Positions 1-5,830 of a stretch of 5,830 nt of DNA are shown here, piece after piece. The DNA comes from JAGNZR01 sp051652785 (GTDB lineage Bacteria > Fusobacteriota > Fusobacteriia > Fusobacteriales > Fusobacteriaceae), in assembly GCA_051652785.1 (NCBI GenBank), contig JBOFUX010000038.1, positions 1 through 5,830 of the forward strand, given 5' to 3'. Position 1 is the first letter of the stretch. Each line of letters starts with the position of its first letter. The notes beneath the pieces were generated by a model that was given only the letters and a program-made list of their open reading frames with translations, did not search any database and was not told where the DNA came from. The position numbers were made by a program, and so were the translations under genes.

Positions 1-143
1 AAAAATCTTTAGTGAAAATCATGTATAAGAAAAAAACTTTAAGTATTCCATCTTGGTTAGACATATTAGCCACAAATAAAAATTTAAACTTTTCTCAAAT
101 ACTACAATCAGCAATCAAAAAAGAATTGGGGATAATAAAGTAA
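1..143 (+). CDS. hicB: HicB-like type II antitoxin, C-terminal fragment (5' end outside window)
   Basis: The open frame enters at the left edge (first full codon at 3) and ends at TAA 141-143, leaving 46 visible residues. They contain KKTLSIPSWLDILA, then NFSQILQSAIKKELGI. This matches the C-terminal Arc/MetJ-like ribbon-helix-helix tail of HicB antitoxins, which typically reads KKTLTIPxWLNxLA...INFSxxLQEALKxxLG. In that family HicB neutralises the HicA mRNA-cleaving toxin and represses its own operon through this DNA-binding tail. The N-terminal RNase-H-like part and any hicA gene lie off the left edge, so an intact toxin-antitoxin pair cannot be confirmed. The gene is convergent with the rest of the window and shares a terminator with it. 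The family call is fairly secure, but the visible part is short. Confidence 0.75.
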   Translation, partial: KSLVKIMYKKKTLSIPSWLDILATNKNLNFSQILQSAIKKELGIIK

Positions 144-170
144 AAAAAGCACTCCTGAGGGGTGCTTTTT
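144..170. terminator. Bidirectional rho-independent terminator
   Basis: Two 12-nt arms (144-155 and 159-170) pair completely around a TGA loop, with one G:T pair. The core is AGCACTCC/GGGGTGCT, flanked by an A-run on the left and a T-run on the right, so each strand reads as a hairpin followed by a U-tract. It starts directly after the plus-strand stop at 141-143 and lies 13 nt beyond the minus-strand stop at 184-186. It therefore ends both the hicB-like gene and the four-gene minus-strand operon. It is one of the few GC-rich helices in the window. Confidence 0.93.
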
Positions 171-183
171 CTATTAATAGATT

Positions 184-807
184 TTATAATTTTTTTAAAG
201 AATTTATTTCATTTCTTTCCTTTAGTAATTTTAGATACAGCTTGCATAATTGAGGTGCTTCTGGATTTTCTTCTAACATATAACTGAGTTTTAAAATAAA
301 AAAATCTAATTTTCTAAAATGAGAATCTAGTCCTAAAGCAGAAAAAAAATTTTTTACTTCTTCATTATCTTTATATTTATCTAGTATTTTTATACTATAA
401 TCAGTATTTCTATAAAATAATTTTTTTATATTTTTCATATCCGGATGAAAACGTTTTTTTTCCTTTATTAGGTAATTACTTTTTCTTCTATTGCAAGCAC
501 AACATGCTAAAACTAAATTTTCAATTTTTCCTGCTTCTATTTTATCGGTATCAAAAGATGACTCATGAATAAAATGATCGATTTCTAATCTGTCAATTCC
601 TAATGTAATGAAAGAGGCTCCACAATAAGCACATTTTTTATTGTAAATCTCATAGAATTCTTTTTTATAATACCTTGAAATGCTAGTATAAAAATTCCGC
701 GTTCTTGGATGCTCTTTAGTTAAATTTTTTATTAATTTTATTTTTTTTCGTCCTATTTTTTTTAAAATTTTACAATATTCTGTATTTCTATAATCTAATC
801 TTGACAT
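184..807 (-). CDS. HNH endonuclease (candidate effector of the operon)
   Basis: This 207-residue soluble protein has a central zinc-stabilised HNH (beta-beta-alpha-metal) nuclease module at about residues 55-112. Visible motifs are C59-x2-C62, the D77-H78 catalytic pair in LEIDHF, N97-L98, and C102-x2-C105 followed by N106 and K109 (CxxCNxxK). The two CxxC pairs are expected to hold a structural zinc. H78 with N97/N106 should form the metal-dependent phosphodiester-cleaving site. The N-terminal 50 residues are very basic and could contact DNA. The C-terminal ~95 residues are helix-rich, without a domain I recognise, and may be the partner interface. The ATG at 805-807 overlaps the end of the receiver gene by 13 nt and is preceded by AGAGGA (815-820) at 7-nt spacing, so it is probably translationally coupled. 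As last gene after a methylase, GHKL ATPase and receiver, it is the likely DNA-cutting effector. A homing-type HNH is less likely given this context. Confidence 0.88.
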   Translation of the reverse strand: MSRLDYRNTEYCKILKKIGRKKIKLIKNLTKEHPRTRNFYTSISRYYKKEFYEIYNKKCAYCGASFITLGIDRLEIDHFIHESSFDTDKIEAGKIENLVLACCACNRRKSNYLIKEKKRFHPDMKNIKKLFYRNTDYSIKILDKYKDNEEVKNFFSALGLDSHFRKLDFFILKLSYMLEENPEAPQLCKLYLKLLKERNEINSLKKL

Positions 808-1400
808 TTTAAAATCCTCTCTACTTCTTTAAAACTTTTGATTAAATCATCTATATCTTTTGATGTCATATCTTGATATTCAATTATTCCATTGACTGAA
901 TTTCCTATTCTATCAATTAAAATTTTGCTTAATGATTCATTTTTTTTCATTTTTTTAAGTATATTTCTTAATTCCAATATTTTTTTTATGTATTCATCCA
1001 ATAGTAATTTTAATTTATCATCATAATACTCTTTGGGTTTTTTAATTTCTTTACTATGTTTAAATTTTTCTATTATACCATAATCAATTTTGTTTTCTGT
1101 ATTTTGACTAACTATTATGACCTCTGCATATGGAAAATAATTTTTAAATATTATTTTGAATTCTTCTCCTGTAAACATATTGTTTGCATTATTTTCTTCA
1201 AATAATGATGAGTCAATAATAATAATATTTGCTATTTTTACTTTTTCATTATTTAATAATTTTTCATAATTATCATCTGTTTCAAAAGAAATCTCATCAT
1301 AATTTTTTATAATTGTCTTATTTATGTACTCTTCACTAAGATAGTCTACTAGTGACATATCAAGACAATCATCTATATAAAGAATATTTATTTTTTCCAT
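795..1400 (-). CDS. Stand-alone response-regulator receiver (REC) protein
   Basis: Residues 1 to about 135 form a CheY-like receiver. The acidic pair D10-D11 ends the first strand (NILYIDD). D63 ends the third strand (IIIID) and is the expected phospho-acceptor. S98 ends the fourth strand (VIIVS), and K121-P122 is the conserved lysine-proline. All residues needed for Mg2+-dependent phosphorylation and switching are therefore present. The last ~65 residues are predicted helical and lysine/glutamate-rich, with no helix-turn-helix or enzymatic output domain. The protein thus more likely signals by binding a partner than by controlling transcription. The ATG lies 3 nt after the GHKL gene's stop, with GGAG (1409-1412 on the plus strand) 8 nt upstream. 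The end overlaps the HNH gene by 13 nt. The adjacent histidine-kinase-like protein is the natural phosphodonor and the HNH nuclease the natural target; both pairings are inference. Confidence 0.85.
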   Translation of the reverse strand: MEKINILYIDDCLDMSLVDYLSEEYINKTIIKNYDEISFETDDNYEKLLNNEKVKIANIIIIDSSLFEENNANNMFTGEEFKIIFKNYFPYAEVIIVSQNTENKIDYGIIEKFKHSKEIKKPKEYYDDKLKLLLDEYIKKILELRNILKKMKKNESLSKILIDRIGNSVNGIIEYQDMTSKDIDDLIKSFKEVERILKCQD

Positions 1401-1403
1401 TTT

Positions 1404-3551
1404 TTAATCTCCAAATGTAAATTCTATTTGGAATCCTCCTTTTTCATGGTTTTTTATAATTTGAATCTCTCCATTAGAAGATTTTATTGTATTATGAATT
1501 ATCCACATCCCTAAGCCATGACCATCATTTCTATTAGTTTCATGAACTTCTAATATTATGAATGGGTCTTTTTGATAATTTTTGTCTAACCCTTTTCCAA
1601 AATCTTTGTATATTATTTTTATTTTTTTATCTTCTTTCAATATTTTTATTTCTATCCTTATTTCAGTTGATTTGTTATTTTGTTGAATTGTATTTAATAT
1701 CAAGTTATCAAATATCACCCTTATTTTATCTTCTCCTGTAAGAATGATTAATTCGTCATCTATTGATAGCTCTATGTTTACTCTAGAATATTGTTTTTTC
1801 CAAATCATTTTCATTTTTTCTAAAAATTCTAATATTTTTATTTCTTTATTTGTAAAACTACTTTTTTTTGATTCTTCTAATATATTCGACATAAATTCAC
1901 TTAATTTTATATTAACTTCACGACTTCTATTTATTAAATATGGAACATTTTTATTTGAAATTTTAATATTCTCTTCACTATTTACGATATCCCAAACATT
2001 ACAACTTTCCAAAGCTTTAATTATAAGATCACTACTTACAGCTATAAAATTGTTATGGGTTTCTAAATCATGCGCTATTGATGTTGCTTTCAAACCAGAA
2101 GTAGAAAGAGTATTTAATATTCTTGTATCGTAATTATGTTTTTTTTCTGTATCAATCAGTTTTATCTTATAGATTTTAGTTTCTTCTTTTATTTTTTTTA
2201 CGGCACAAACAACTCTATTTGCTTCTTCAATTGATAATTTTTTTAGTTTAATAGGAGTTCTTAATATTTCTGATAATAATTCATCTTCTGTTGTTTCAAT
2301 AATGTTATTTTTTTTATCAATTTCTCTTATTATTGACTGTCTATATTTTTCAAATATAGATAAACCTTTATCTAGTATTTTTAAAAACATATCATAATAT
2401 TCATTTTCTTCAAATCCTTGTCTATTAGATAAATCTTGTAGTTTTGAGTTTTCCTTTTTATCTATTTCTACTTTACCTGCAATATTATTATCTCTTACCC
2501 TCCACATTCCAGTTGGATGTGTAGCTGTTGCTGGAGATTTTCGTGCTCTTTTTGAAAATCCAATCCAATCTTTAGTTCCATCATATGAAGATATGCTAAA
2601 AAAATTTCTGTACAAAATAACACCACTAGTATAAAGTTGTTCTAAATTAGTATGCTTATACATAAAACTTTCAGCATCTACTTTGTTTGGTTTTAAAATA
2701 AAATATAACTCTGATTTAAAACTACCTAAAACACTTAGTTTTTCTTCCAATAGATTGTTTTCATCATTAAATTTTTTATCTTTTTTTAACTCGTCTAATA
2801 TATTAATAACTTTTGTAAACTTATTAATTGAATTTTCTTTATAATACAATTCTGCATCTTTTTTAAATTCATCCGATTCTATACTGCAAGTCAAAAGTTT
2901 ATTTCCTGAATTATAATTTAAAGAAATTTTTGCCAAACAATTTACTCCTAATACTGGTTTAGAAAAGAAATCTTCTATTTCTAACTTTTGATTATTAAAA
3001 ATTAAAAATATTTTCATGATATTATGTTTGATTGTTCTTGATAAATAATCAGATAATTTTCTTATACTAGTTTCACTCCAGGAATCTCTCAGTTTTTTTA
3101 TTATTATTTTAGTTCCTATTTGCTGATGTCCTCCTTCTATTTCATCTAAAGAAGTTGTATTCCAATCTGTCGTCCATAAAATTTGATTATTTTTTTCTTG
3201 TTTTGAATACACACTGACATCTTTTCCTAATCTAGACAAGGCAAATCTTCCAATTCCTTTCGATCCAGCTAATATTCTTTCATTATTTTTCTTGTCTAAA
3301 ACTAAATAACCTTTTCTGCTTTTTCCAACATGCATCCACTGTGTTTTAATGTCTTGTGAACTCATGCCTATCCCATCATCTTCTATTATAATCTGATTTT
3401 CTTCAAAATATATTTTTAAAATTTCAGCTTTTGCATCAAAAGAATTTTTTACAAGTTCTAATATCGCTGATTCTTTATTTGTAAAATTTTGAACGCCCAG
3501 TAATTCAGCAATTACACTATCGTCAACCATATATTCTAATTTTTCAATCAT
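1404..3551 (-). CDS. Double-GHKL ATPase / histidine-kinase-like sensor protein
   Basis: This 715-residue protein has no evident signal peptide or membrane span. The N-terminal ~200 residues are a MORC/MutL/Hsp90-type ATPase (HATPase_c_3-like): N-box E32-LVKN-S-F-D39-A, G1 DDGIGM (58-63) and G2 GSKGIGRFAL (96-105). A middle region (about 200-400) holds a transducer-like segment ending in NRQGFEEN (376-383), a signature I associate with GHKL ATPases of this type. Helical, coiled-coil-prone sequence follows (about 400-580). It includes an H-box-like motif, SIAHDLETH (491-499) with H494. The C-terminus is a second ATP-binding domain of histidine-kinase type: N-box FDNLILN (614-620), G1 DFGKGL (650-655) and G2 GHGLGM (677-682). 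Known relatives are GHKL ATPases found in restriction-modification neighbourhoods. Phosphotransfer from H494 to D63 of the next gene's receiver is inferred. GGAGGA (tcctcc at 3557-3562) sits 5 nt before the ATG. The gene follows the methylase by 24 nt and precedes the receiver by 3 nt. Confidence 0.85.
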   Translation of the reverse strand: MIEKLEYMVDDSVIAELLGVQNFTNKESAILELVKNSFDAKAEILKIYFEENQIIIEDDGIGMSSQDIKTQWMHVGKSRKGYLVLDKKNNERILAGSKGIGRFALSRLGKDVSVYSKQEKNNQILWTTDWNTTSLDEIEGGHQQIGTKIIIKKLRDSWSETSIRKLSDYLSRTIKHNIMKIFLIFNNQKLEIEDFFSKPVLGVNCLAKISLNYNSGNKLLTCSIESDEFKKDAELYYKENSINKFTKVINILDELKKDKKFNDENNLLEEKLSVLGSFKSELYFILKPNKVDAESFMYKHTNLEQLYTSGVILYRNFFSISSYDGTKDWIGFSKRARKSPATATHPTGMWRVRDNNIAGKVEIDKKENSKLQDLSNRQGFEENEYYDMFLKILDKGLSIFEKYRQSIIREIDKKNNIIETTEDELLSEILRTPIKLKKLSIEEANRVVCAVKKIKEETKIYKIKLIDTEKKHNYDTRILNTLSTSGLKATSIAHDLETHNNFIAVSSDLIIKALESCNVWDIVNSEENIKISNKNVPYLINRSREVNIKLSEFMSNILEESKKSSFTNKEIKILEFLEKMKMIWKKQYSRVNIELSIDDELIILTGEDKIRVIFDNLILNTIQQNNKSTEIRIEIKILKEDKKIKIIYKDFGKGLDKNYQKDPFIILEVHETNRNDGHGLGMWIIHNTIKSSNGEIQIIKNHEKGGFQIEFTFGD

Positions 3552-3575
3552 TAATTTCCTCCATGCATTTAAATT

Positions 3576-5006
3576 TTAAAAACAATAATCATTTATATCT
3601 TTAGCTGTTATTTTTAATGTTTTTCCGTTTGCATTTTTTCCAACTAGTTTTACATACTCATAAAATTCGTCACTTTCCAATATTTCTTTTGCTTTCACTA
3701 ACGGAAATACAGATTTTTTTATTATATATATGCCAGAGTATGGAATGTAGTCTTCATCAAGAATATATGAACATAATTTATCTGTTATTAATGAAGATAA
3801 CAATATTTTTTTTTGATTTAAGTGTTGTAAAGCCTGAGTTCTCCCATATTCGTACCACTTTGCTTTAACATCAGAATTTCTTTTCATCAATTCTTCATAA
3901 TGAGTTAAAAGATATTTTCTAGTCTCTGGATAGTGTTTTTCAAATTCATCACTTGAATATCTAACTAAGCCATGTTCATTATAAAAGTATGGAAAAATTA
4001 TATATTCAAATTTCGATTTTTTTAAACTAGATGGACTTGATCCTTTTTTCAAAATCTTTTTTTCTATTTTTAACTCTGAGTTGTCTAAATAAATATATTT
4101 CTCATCTTCACTATAATTCTTTAAAACAAACCCTTTATTATACAATGTTGCAACAGACATTGAAGCATTAAAATAATCTCCAAATTTTCTTGATTTTTCT
4201 TTTATTTTTTGATTATTAAAAATCCATTTCTCTTCTAAATTTTTTTTATTTATTTTAATTTTTAATTTTTCTTCAACATTAAAATACTCTATAACTTTAT
4301 TTTTTTTACTCTTATTACATATAATTATTGCTGATGTTGTCAAAGCATTTTTAAATATTCTTTGCGACTTATAGTCTATTATCTTTACTAATGTTTTTTT
4401 TATTATTTTTCTTAATTCTTCACCAAAAACATTTTTAAATATACTATTAGGTATTAAATATGCAAGCTTTCCATTCTCTGCTAAACAATTTAGACTTTCT
4501 TCAATAAAAGCATAGCAATAGTCAAATCTCCCCTTTATACATGACTTATATTTTAATCGTAACTCATTTTTTATAGCTATACTATTATCTCTATAAGCTA
4601 TATATGGTGGATTTCCTACAATATAATCAAATTTTATTGACCATTTTTTTTTTAAAGTATTTTCATTAAAAAGATTCCATTTAACATTTCTTATTCCATA
4701 TTTAGAGGCGATCTGATTTATATTTTTCAGACATGTTTCATAATGTTTTTTATCTAACTCAATAGCATAAATATCATTCTCTAATCCTAATTTTATTTCA
4801 TTTAAATCTTTATATTTTATTATTTCCTGAATATATCTTTCTATAATTACATTTAAAATTCCACCTTCACCACAAGAATTTTCAATTATTTTTTTTCCAA
4901 ATAAATTTTTTTTATACCCAACATAATCTAAAAGCTCTTTAGCATATTTATCTGGAGTAAATATTTGACATTTATCAATTATTGATTTTTGCTCTAATAC
5001 TTTCAT
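3576..5006 (-). CDS. N6-adenine DNA methyltransferase (TaqI/Eco57I-like, gamma class)
   Basis: This 476-residue protein transfers a methyl group from S-adenosylmethionine to adenine N6 at a specific DNA site. Motifs run in gamma-class order: motif X CQIFTP (13-18), motif I ENSCGEGG (42-49), motif II acidic E83 in YAIELD, and catalytic motif IV FDYIVGNPPY (126-135). A hydrophobic strand LAYLIPNSIF (181-190) closes the catalytic fold. Residues from about 240 to 476 look like a TaqI-type target-recognition domain, with WYEYGR (384-389) and a YSGIYII strand. No PD-(D/E)XK nuclease domain is fused, so it is not a type IIG enzyme; cleavage must come from elsewhere, most simply the HNH protein. The ATG at 5004-5006 has AAGGAG (plus-strand 5013-5018) 6 nt upstream. 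It is the first gene of the operon, behind its own promoter, so self-protection would be made before the nuclease. An A10 tract lies at codons 118-121. Target sequence cannot be read from the protein. Confidence 0.9.
   Translation of the reverse strand: MKVLEQKSIIDKCQIFTPDKYAKELLDYVGYKKNLFGKKIIENSCGEGGILNVIIERYIQEIIKYKDLNEIKLGLENDIYAIELDKKHYETCLKNINQIASKYGIRNVKWNLFNENTLKKKWSIKFDYIVGNPPYIAYRDNSIAIKNELRLKYKSCIKGRFDYCYAFIEESLNCLAENGKLAYLIPNSIFKNVFGEELRKIIKKTLVKIIDYKSQRIFKNALTTSAIIICNKSKKNKVIEYFNVEEKLKIKINKKNLEEKWIFNNQKIKEKSRKFGDYFNASMSVATLYNKGFVLKNYSEDEKYIYLDNSELKIEKKILKKGSSPSSLKKSKFEYIIFPYFYNEHGLVRYSSDEFEKHYPETRKYLLTHYEELMKRNSDVKAKWYEYGRTQALQHLNQKKILLSSLITDKLCSYILDEDYIPYSGIYIIKKSVFPLVKAKEILESDEFYEYVKLVGKNANGKTLKITAKDINDYCF
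4644..4653 (-). repeat. A10 homopolymer inside the methyltransferase gene
   Basis: Ten consecutive T on the plus strand (A on the coding strand) cover K119-K121 and the last base of L118, just before W122 and ten codons before the catalytic NPPY motif. It is the longest homopolymer I found in any coding sequence of the window; several 8-mers and one 9-mer (3806-3814) also occur. Slippage of one base would shift the frame before motif IV and abolish the enzyme. Confidence 0.9.
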
Positions 5007-5021
5007 TCCTCTCTCCTTATT

Positions 5022-5039
5022 AAATATATATATATATTT
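5022..5039. repeat. Palindromic (AT)7 tract in the methyltransferase leader
   Basis: Seven AT units (5024-5037) flanked by AA and TT form an 18-bp perfect palindrome between the predicted transcription start and the ribosome binding site of the methyltransferase gene. It could form a weak leader hairpin, serve as a protein-binding dyad, or vary in length. In such an AT-rich genome it may also be incidental. Confidence 0.85.
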
Positions 5040-5046
5040 CTTTTAA

Positions 5047-5075
5047 ATTATACTATATATTTTTTTTTAAGTCTA
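5047..5075 (-). promoter_or_regulatory. Predicted sigma-A-type promoter of the four-gene operon
   Basis: On the minus strand, TAGACT (5070-5075, 4 of 6 matches to TTGACA) lies 17 bp from a perfect TATAAT (5047-5052), with an A9 run (5060-5068) in the spacer. Transcription would start near 5040, giving a leader of about 35 nt that carries the (AT)7 palindrome and the AAGGAG site before the methyltransferase ATG. An imperfect AT-rich dyad surrounds the -10 box and could be an operator, but this is weak in such AT-rich sequence. There is no convincing terminator after the peptidase gene, so read-through from upstream is also possible. Confidence 0.6.
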
Positions 5076-5081
5076 TAGCTT

Positions 5082-5549
5082 TTAATAAAGAGAAGTTCCA
5101 CAGGTTTCTATAATTTCTGCAATAATTGTAATATTTTTTCCAATCTGAATATTTAAAAACTCTTCAAAAACCTCAATTTCTAAATCAGAATGCAAGCTAT
5201 AATCATCTATATTACTCTCATCATCAATCAGTAGTTCAGCAGCAAATTTATTGGCTTCTTTTTCTACTACTGAATTTTTAGGAAACATAAAACTTTCTTT
5301 CATCAAATTAATTTCCTTTTTGTGTAAAATTGCATGTCCAAGCTCATGAGCAAGTACAACTTTCATTGATAACTCATCTAAATTCTCATTTAAAACTATA
5401 TTCTTCTTTTTTAAACATCTTGTATAGTATCCATGAACATTTCCTAGTTCTTTATAAGTAATCGCTATTTTAAGATACTTACAGAGTCTGAAAGGGTCTC
5501 TAGTTCCCCACCTTTCAATAAGATTTTTAACTCTCAATTTTATATTCAT
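5082..5549 (-). CDS. ImmA/IrrE family zinc metallopeptidase
   Basis: This 155-residue soluble protein carries the gluzincin-like motif H68-E69-L-G-H72 in LAHELGHAILH. A downstream helix EKEANKFAAELL (96-107) supplies E98 as the probable third zinc ligand, with the EAN-x-FA signature of the ImmA/IrrE family. Length and layout are normal for the short, single-domain members. Known relatives cleave or inactivate a partner XRE repressor: ImmA acts on ImmR in ICEBs1, IrrE on DdrO in Deinococcus, and CapP on CapH in some CBASS operons. The gene directly upstream here encodes an XRE-like protein whose TAG stop (5550-5552) touches this ATG (5547-5549). There is no strong Shine-Dalgarno, only an AGAG about 10 nt upstream, so translation is probably by coupling to the regulator. 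It likely relieves repression by its neighbour upon stress. Cleavage of that regulator is inference. Confidence 0.88.
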   Translation of the reverse strand: MNIKLRVKNLIERWGTRDPFRLCKYLKIAITYKELGNVHGYYTRCLKKKNIVLNENLDELSMKVVLAHELGHAILHKKEINLMKESFMFPKNSVVEKEANKFAAELLIDDESNIDDYSLHSDLEIEVFEEFLNIQIGKNITIIAEIIETCGTSLY

Positions 5550-5830
5550 CTACTTCAACTCTGGTTTCTTTTTTTTATTCAATAATTTGGTTTCAAAGAA
5601 TAACTCCTGTAATGACCTGAATAATTTTTCTTTATCTTCATCTGAGATTGACTCGTCATTGAACATGAGTGTTGCACTACTCATAAAATCGTCATATTGA
5701 AGTTTTTCTCTTTTGTTGAGGTTTAAATTTGAGGAACTGGGGTCGTTATTTCCAGCTACAGTTCTACCTAAAAATGAGGAATCTAATAAATTTTTTTCTT
5801 CTATTGTTAAATTTAATGCTTTAGATATTT
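5550..5830 (-). CDS. XRE-family transcriptional regulator, C-terminal part (5' end outside window)
   Basis: The frame is open from the right edge to TAG 5550-5552 and gives 92 visible residues. They begin ISKALNLTIEEKNLLDSS, which fits the last helix of an XRE/Cro-CI helix-turn-helix domain and the linker after it. A polar, serine/asparagine-rich stretch follows, and the end is helical (DKEKLFRSLQELFFETK) with a lysine-rich tail. This C-terminal pattern is familiar from phage- and ICE-type XRE repressors that sit beside ImmA-like peptidases. The DNA-binding helices themselves lie beyond the edge, so the family call rests on the remnant and on the abutting peptidase gene. It probably represses its own promoter (outside the window) and perhaps the operon promoter at 5047-5075. 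Confidence 0.7.
   Translation of the reverse strand, partial: ISKALNLTIEEKNLLDSSFLGRTVAGNNDPSSSNLNLNKREKLQYDDFMSSATLMFNDESISDEDKEKLFRSLQELFFETKLLNKKKKPELK

Noticed and set aside
1744..2133. Plus-strand open frame of 129 codons
   Set aside because: It lies wholly inside the GHKL gene in antisense. It is rich in Phe, Ile, Leu and Ser, as expected from an AT-rich opposite strand, and has no motif.
1404..3551. MutL mismatch-repair protein or a membrane histidine kinase
   Set aside because: The N-terminal ATPase resembles MutL, but there is no MutL C-terminal domain or mutS neighbour, and a second kinase-type ATP site is present. No membrane-spanning segment or extracellular sensor is visible.
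3617..3868. Plus-strand open frame of 83 codons
   Set aside because: It is antisense to the end of the methyltransferase gene, has no recognisable protein features and is best explained as a shadow of the coding strand.
3576..5006. Type IIG restriction enzyme (methylase and nuclease in one chain)
   Set aside because: At 476 residues the protein starts directly with motif X and ends with a target-recognition domain, leaving no room for a nuclease domain. The nuclease is a separate gene.
5069..5081. Terminator after the peptidase gene
   Set aside because: The sequence can form only a 3-bp arm around CTATAG, too weak for a hairpin. The A/T run next to it is better explained as promoter spacer.
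1..5830. CRISPR array, tRNA or rRNA genes, insertion sequence ends or attachment sites
   Set aside because: No regularly spaced repeats, cloverleaf-like GC-rich segments, transposase motifs or matching terminal repeats were seen on either strand.

Overview
This is a very AT-rich window, roughly a quarter G+C by eye, with long A/T homopolymers, AAA/AAT/TTA-rich codon use, GGAG-type ribosome binding sites and the standard code (TGG for Trp). It suggests a low-GC bacterium such as a fusobacterium, clostridium or relative, but the sequence alone does not settle the genus. The content is accessory: one dense minus-strand gene block fills almost the whole window and meets the tail of a plus-strand antitoxin gene at the left edge. 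No stretch longer than 300 bases lacks a gene.

Layout from the right, in the direction of minus-strand transcription. First is the C-terminal part of an XRE-like helix-turn-helix regulator (runs off the right edge; stop at 5550). It abuts an ImmA/IrrE-type zinc metallopeptidase (5082-5549). A 75-bp spacer follows, holding a good sigma-A-type promoter and a palindromic (AT)7 tract. Next is a tight four-gene operon: an N6-adenine DNA methyltransferase (3576-5006), a large soluble protein with two GHKL ATPase/kinase domains (1404-3551), a stand-alone response-regulator receiver protein (795-1400) and an HNH endonuclease (184-807). A strong bidirectional terminator (144-170) separates the operon from the end of a convergent plus-strand hicB-like antitoxin gene (1-143).

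Interpretation. Methylase, GHKL ATPase, receiver and HNH nuclease look like a restriction-modification or anti-phage system whose nuclease is gated by two-component-style signalling. The methylase would mark self DNA. The double-GHKL protein (a MORC/MutL-like ATPase head plus a histidine-kinase-like C-terminus with an H-box) would act as sensor and switch. The receiver has a full set of phosphorylation residues but no output domain, so it would pass the signal to the nuclease by protein contact. The XRE/ImmA pair just upstream resembles repressor/anti-repressor protease pairs of mobile elements and the CapH/CapP pair that controls some CBASS operons, so expression may be induced by DNA damage or infection. 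The individual domain calls are well supported. The joint function is inferred.
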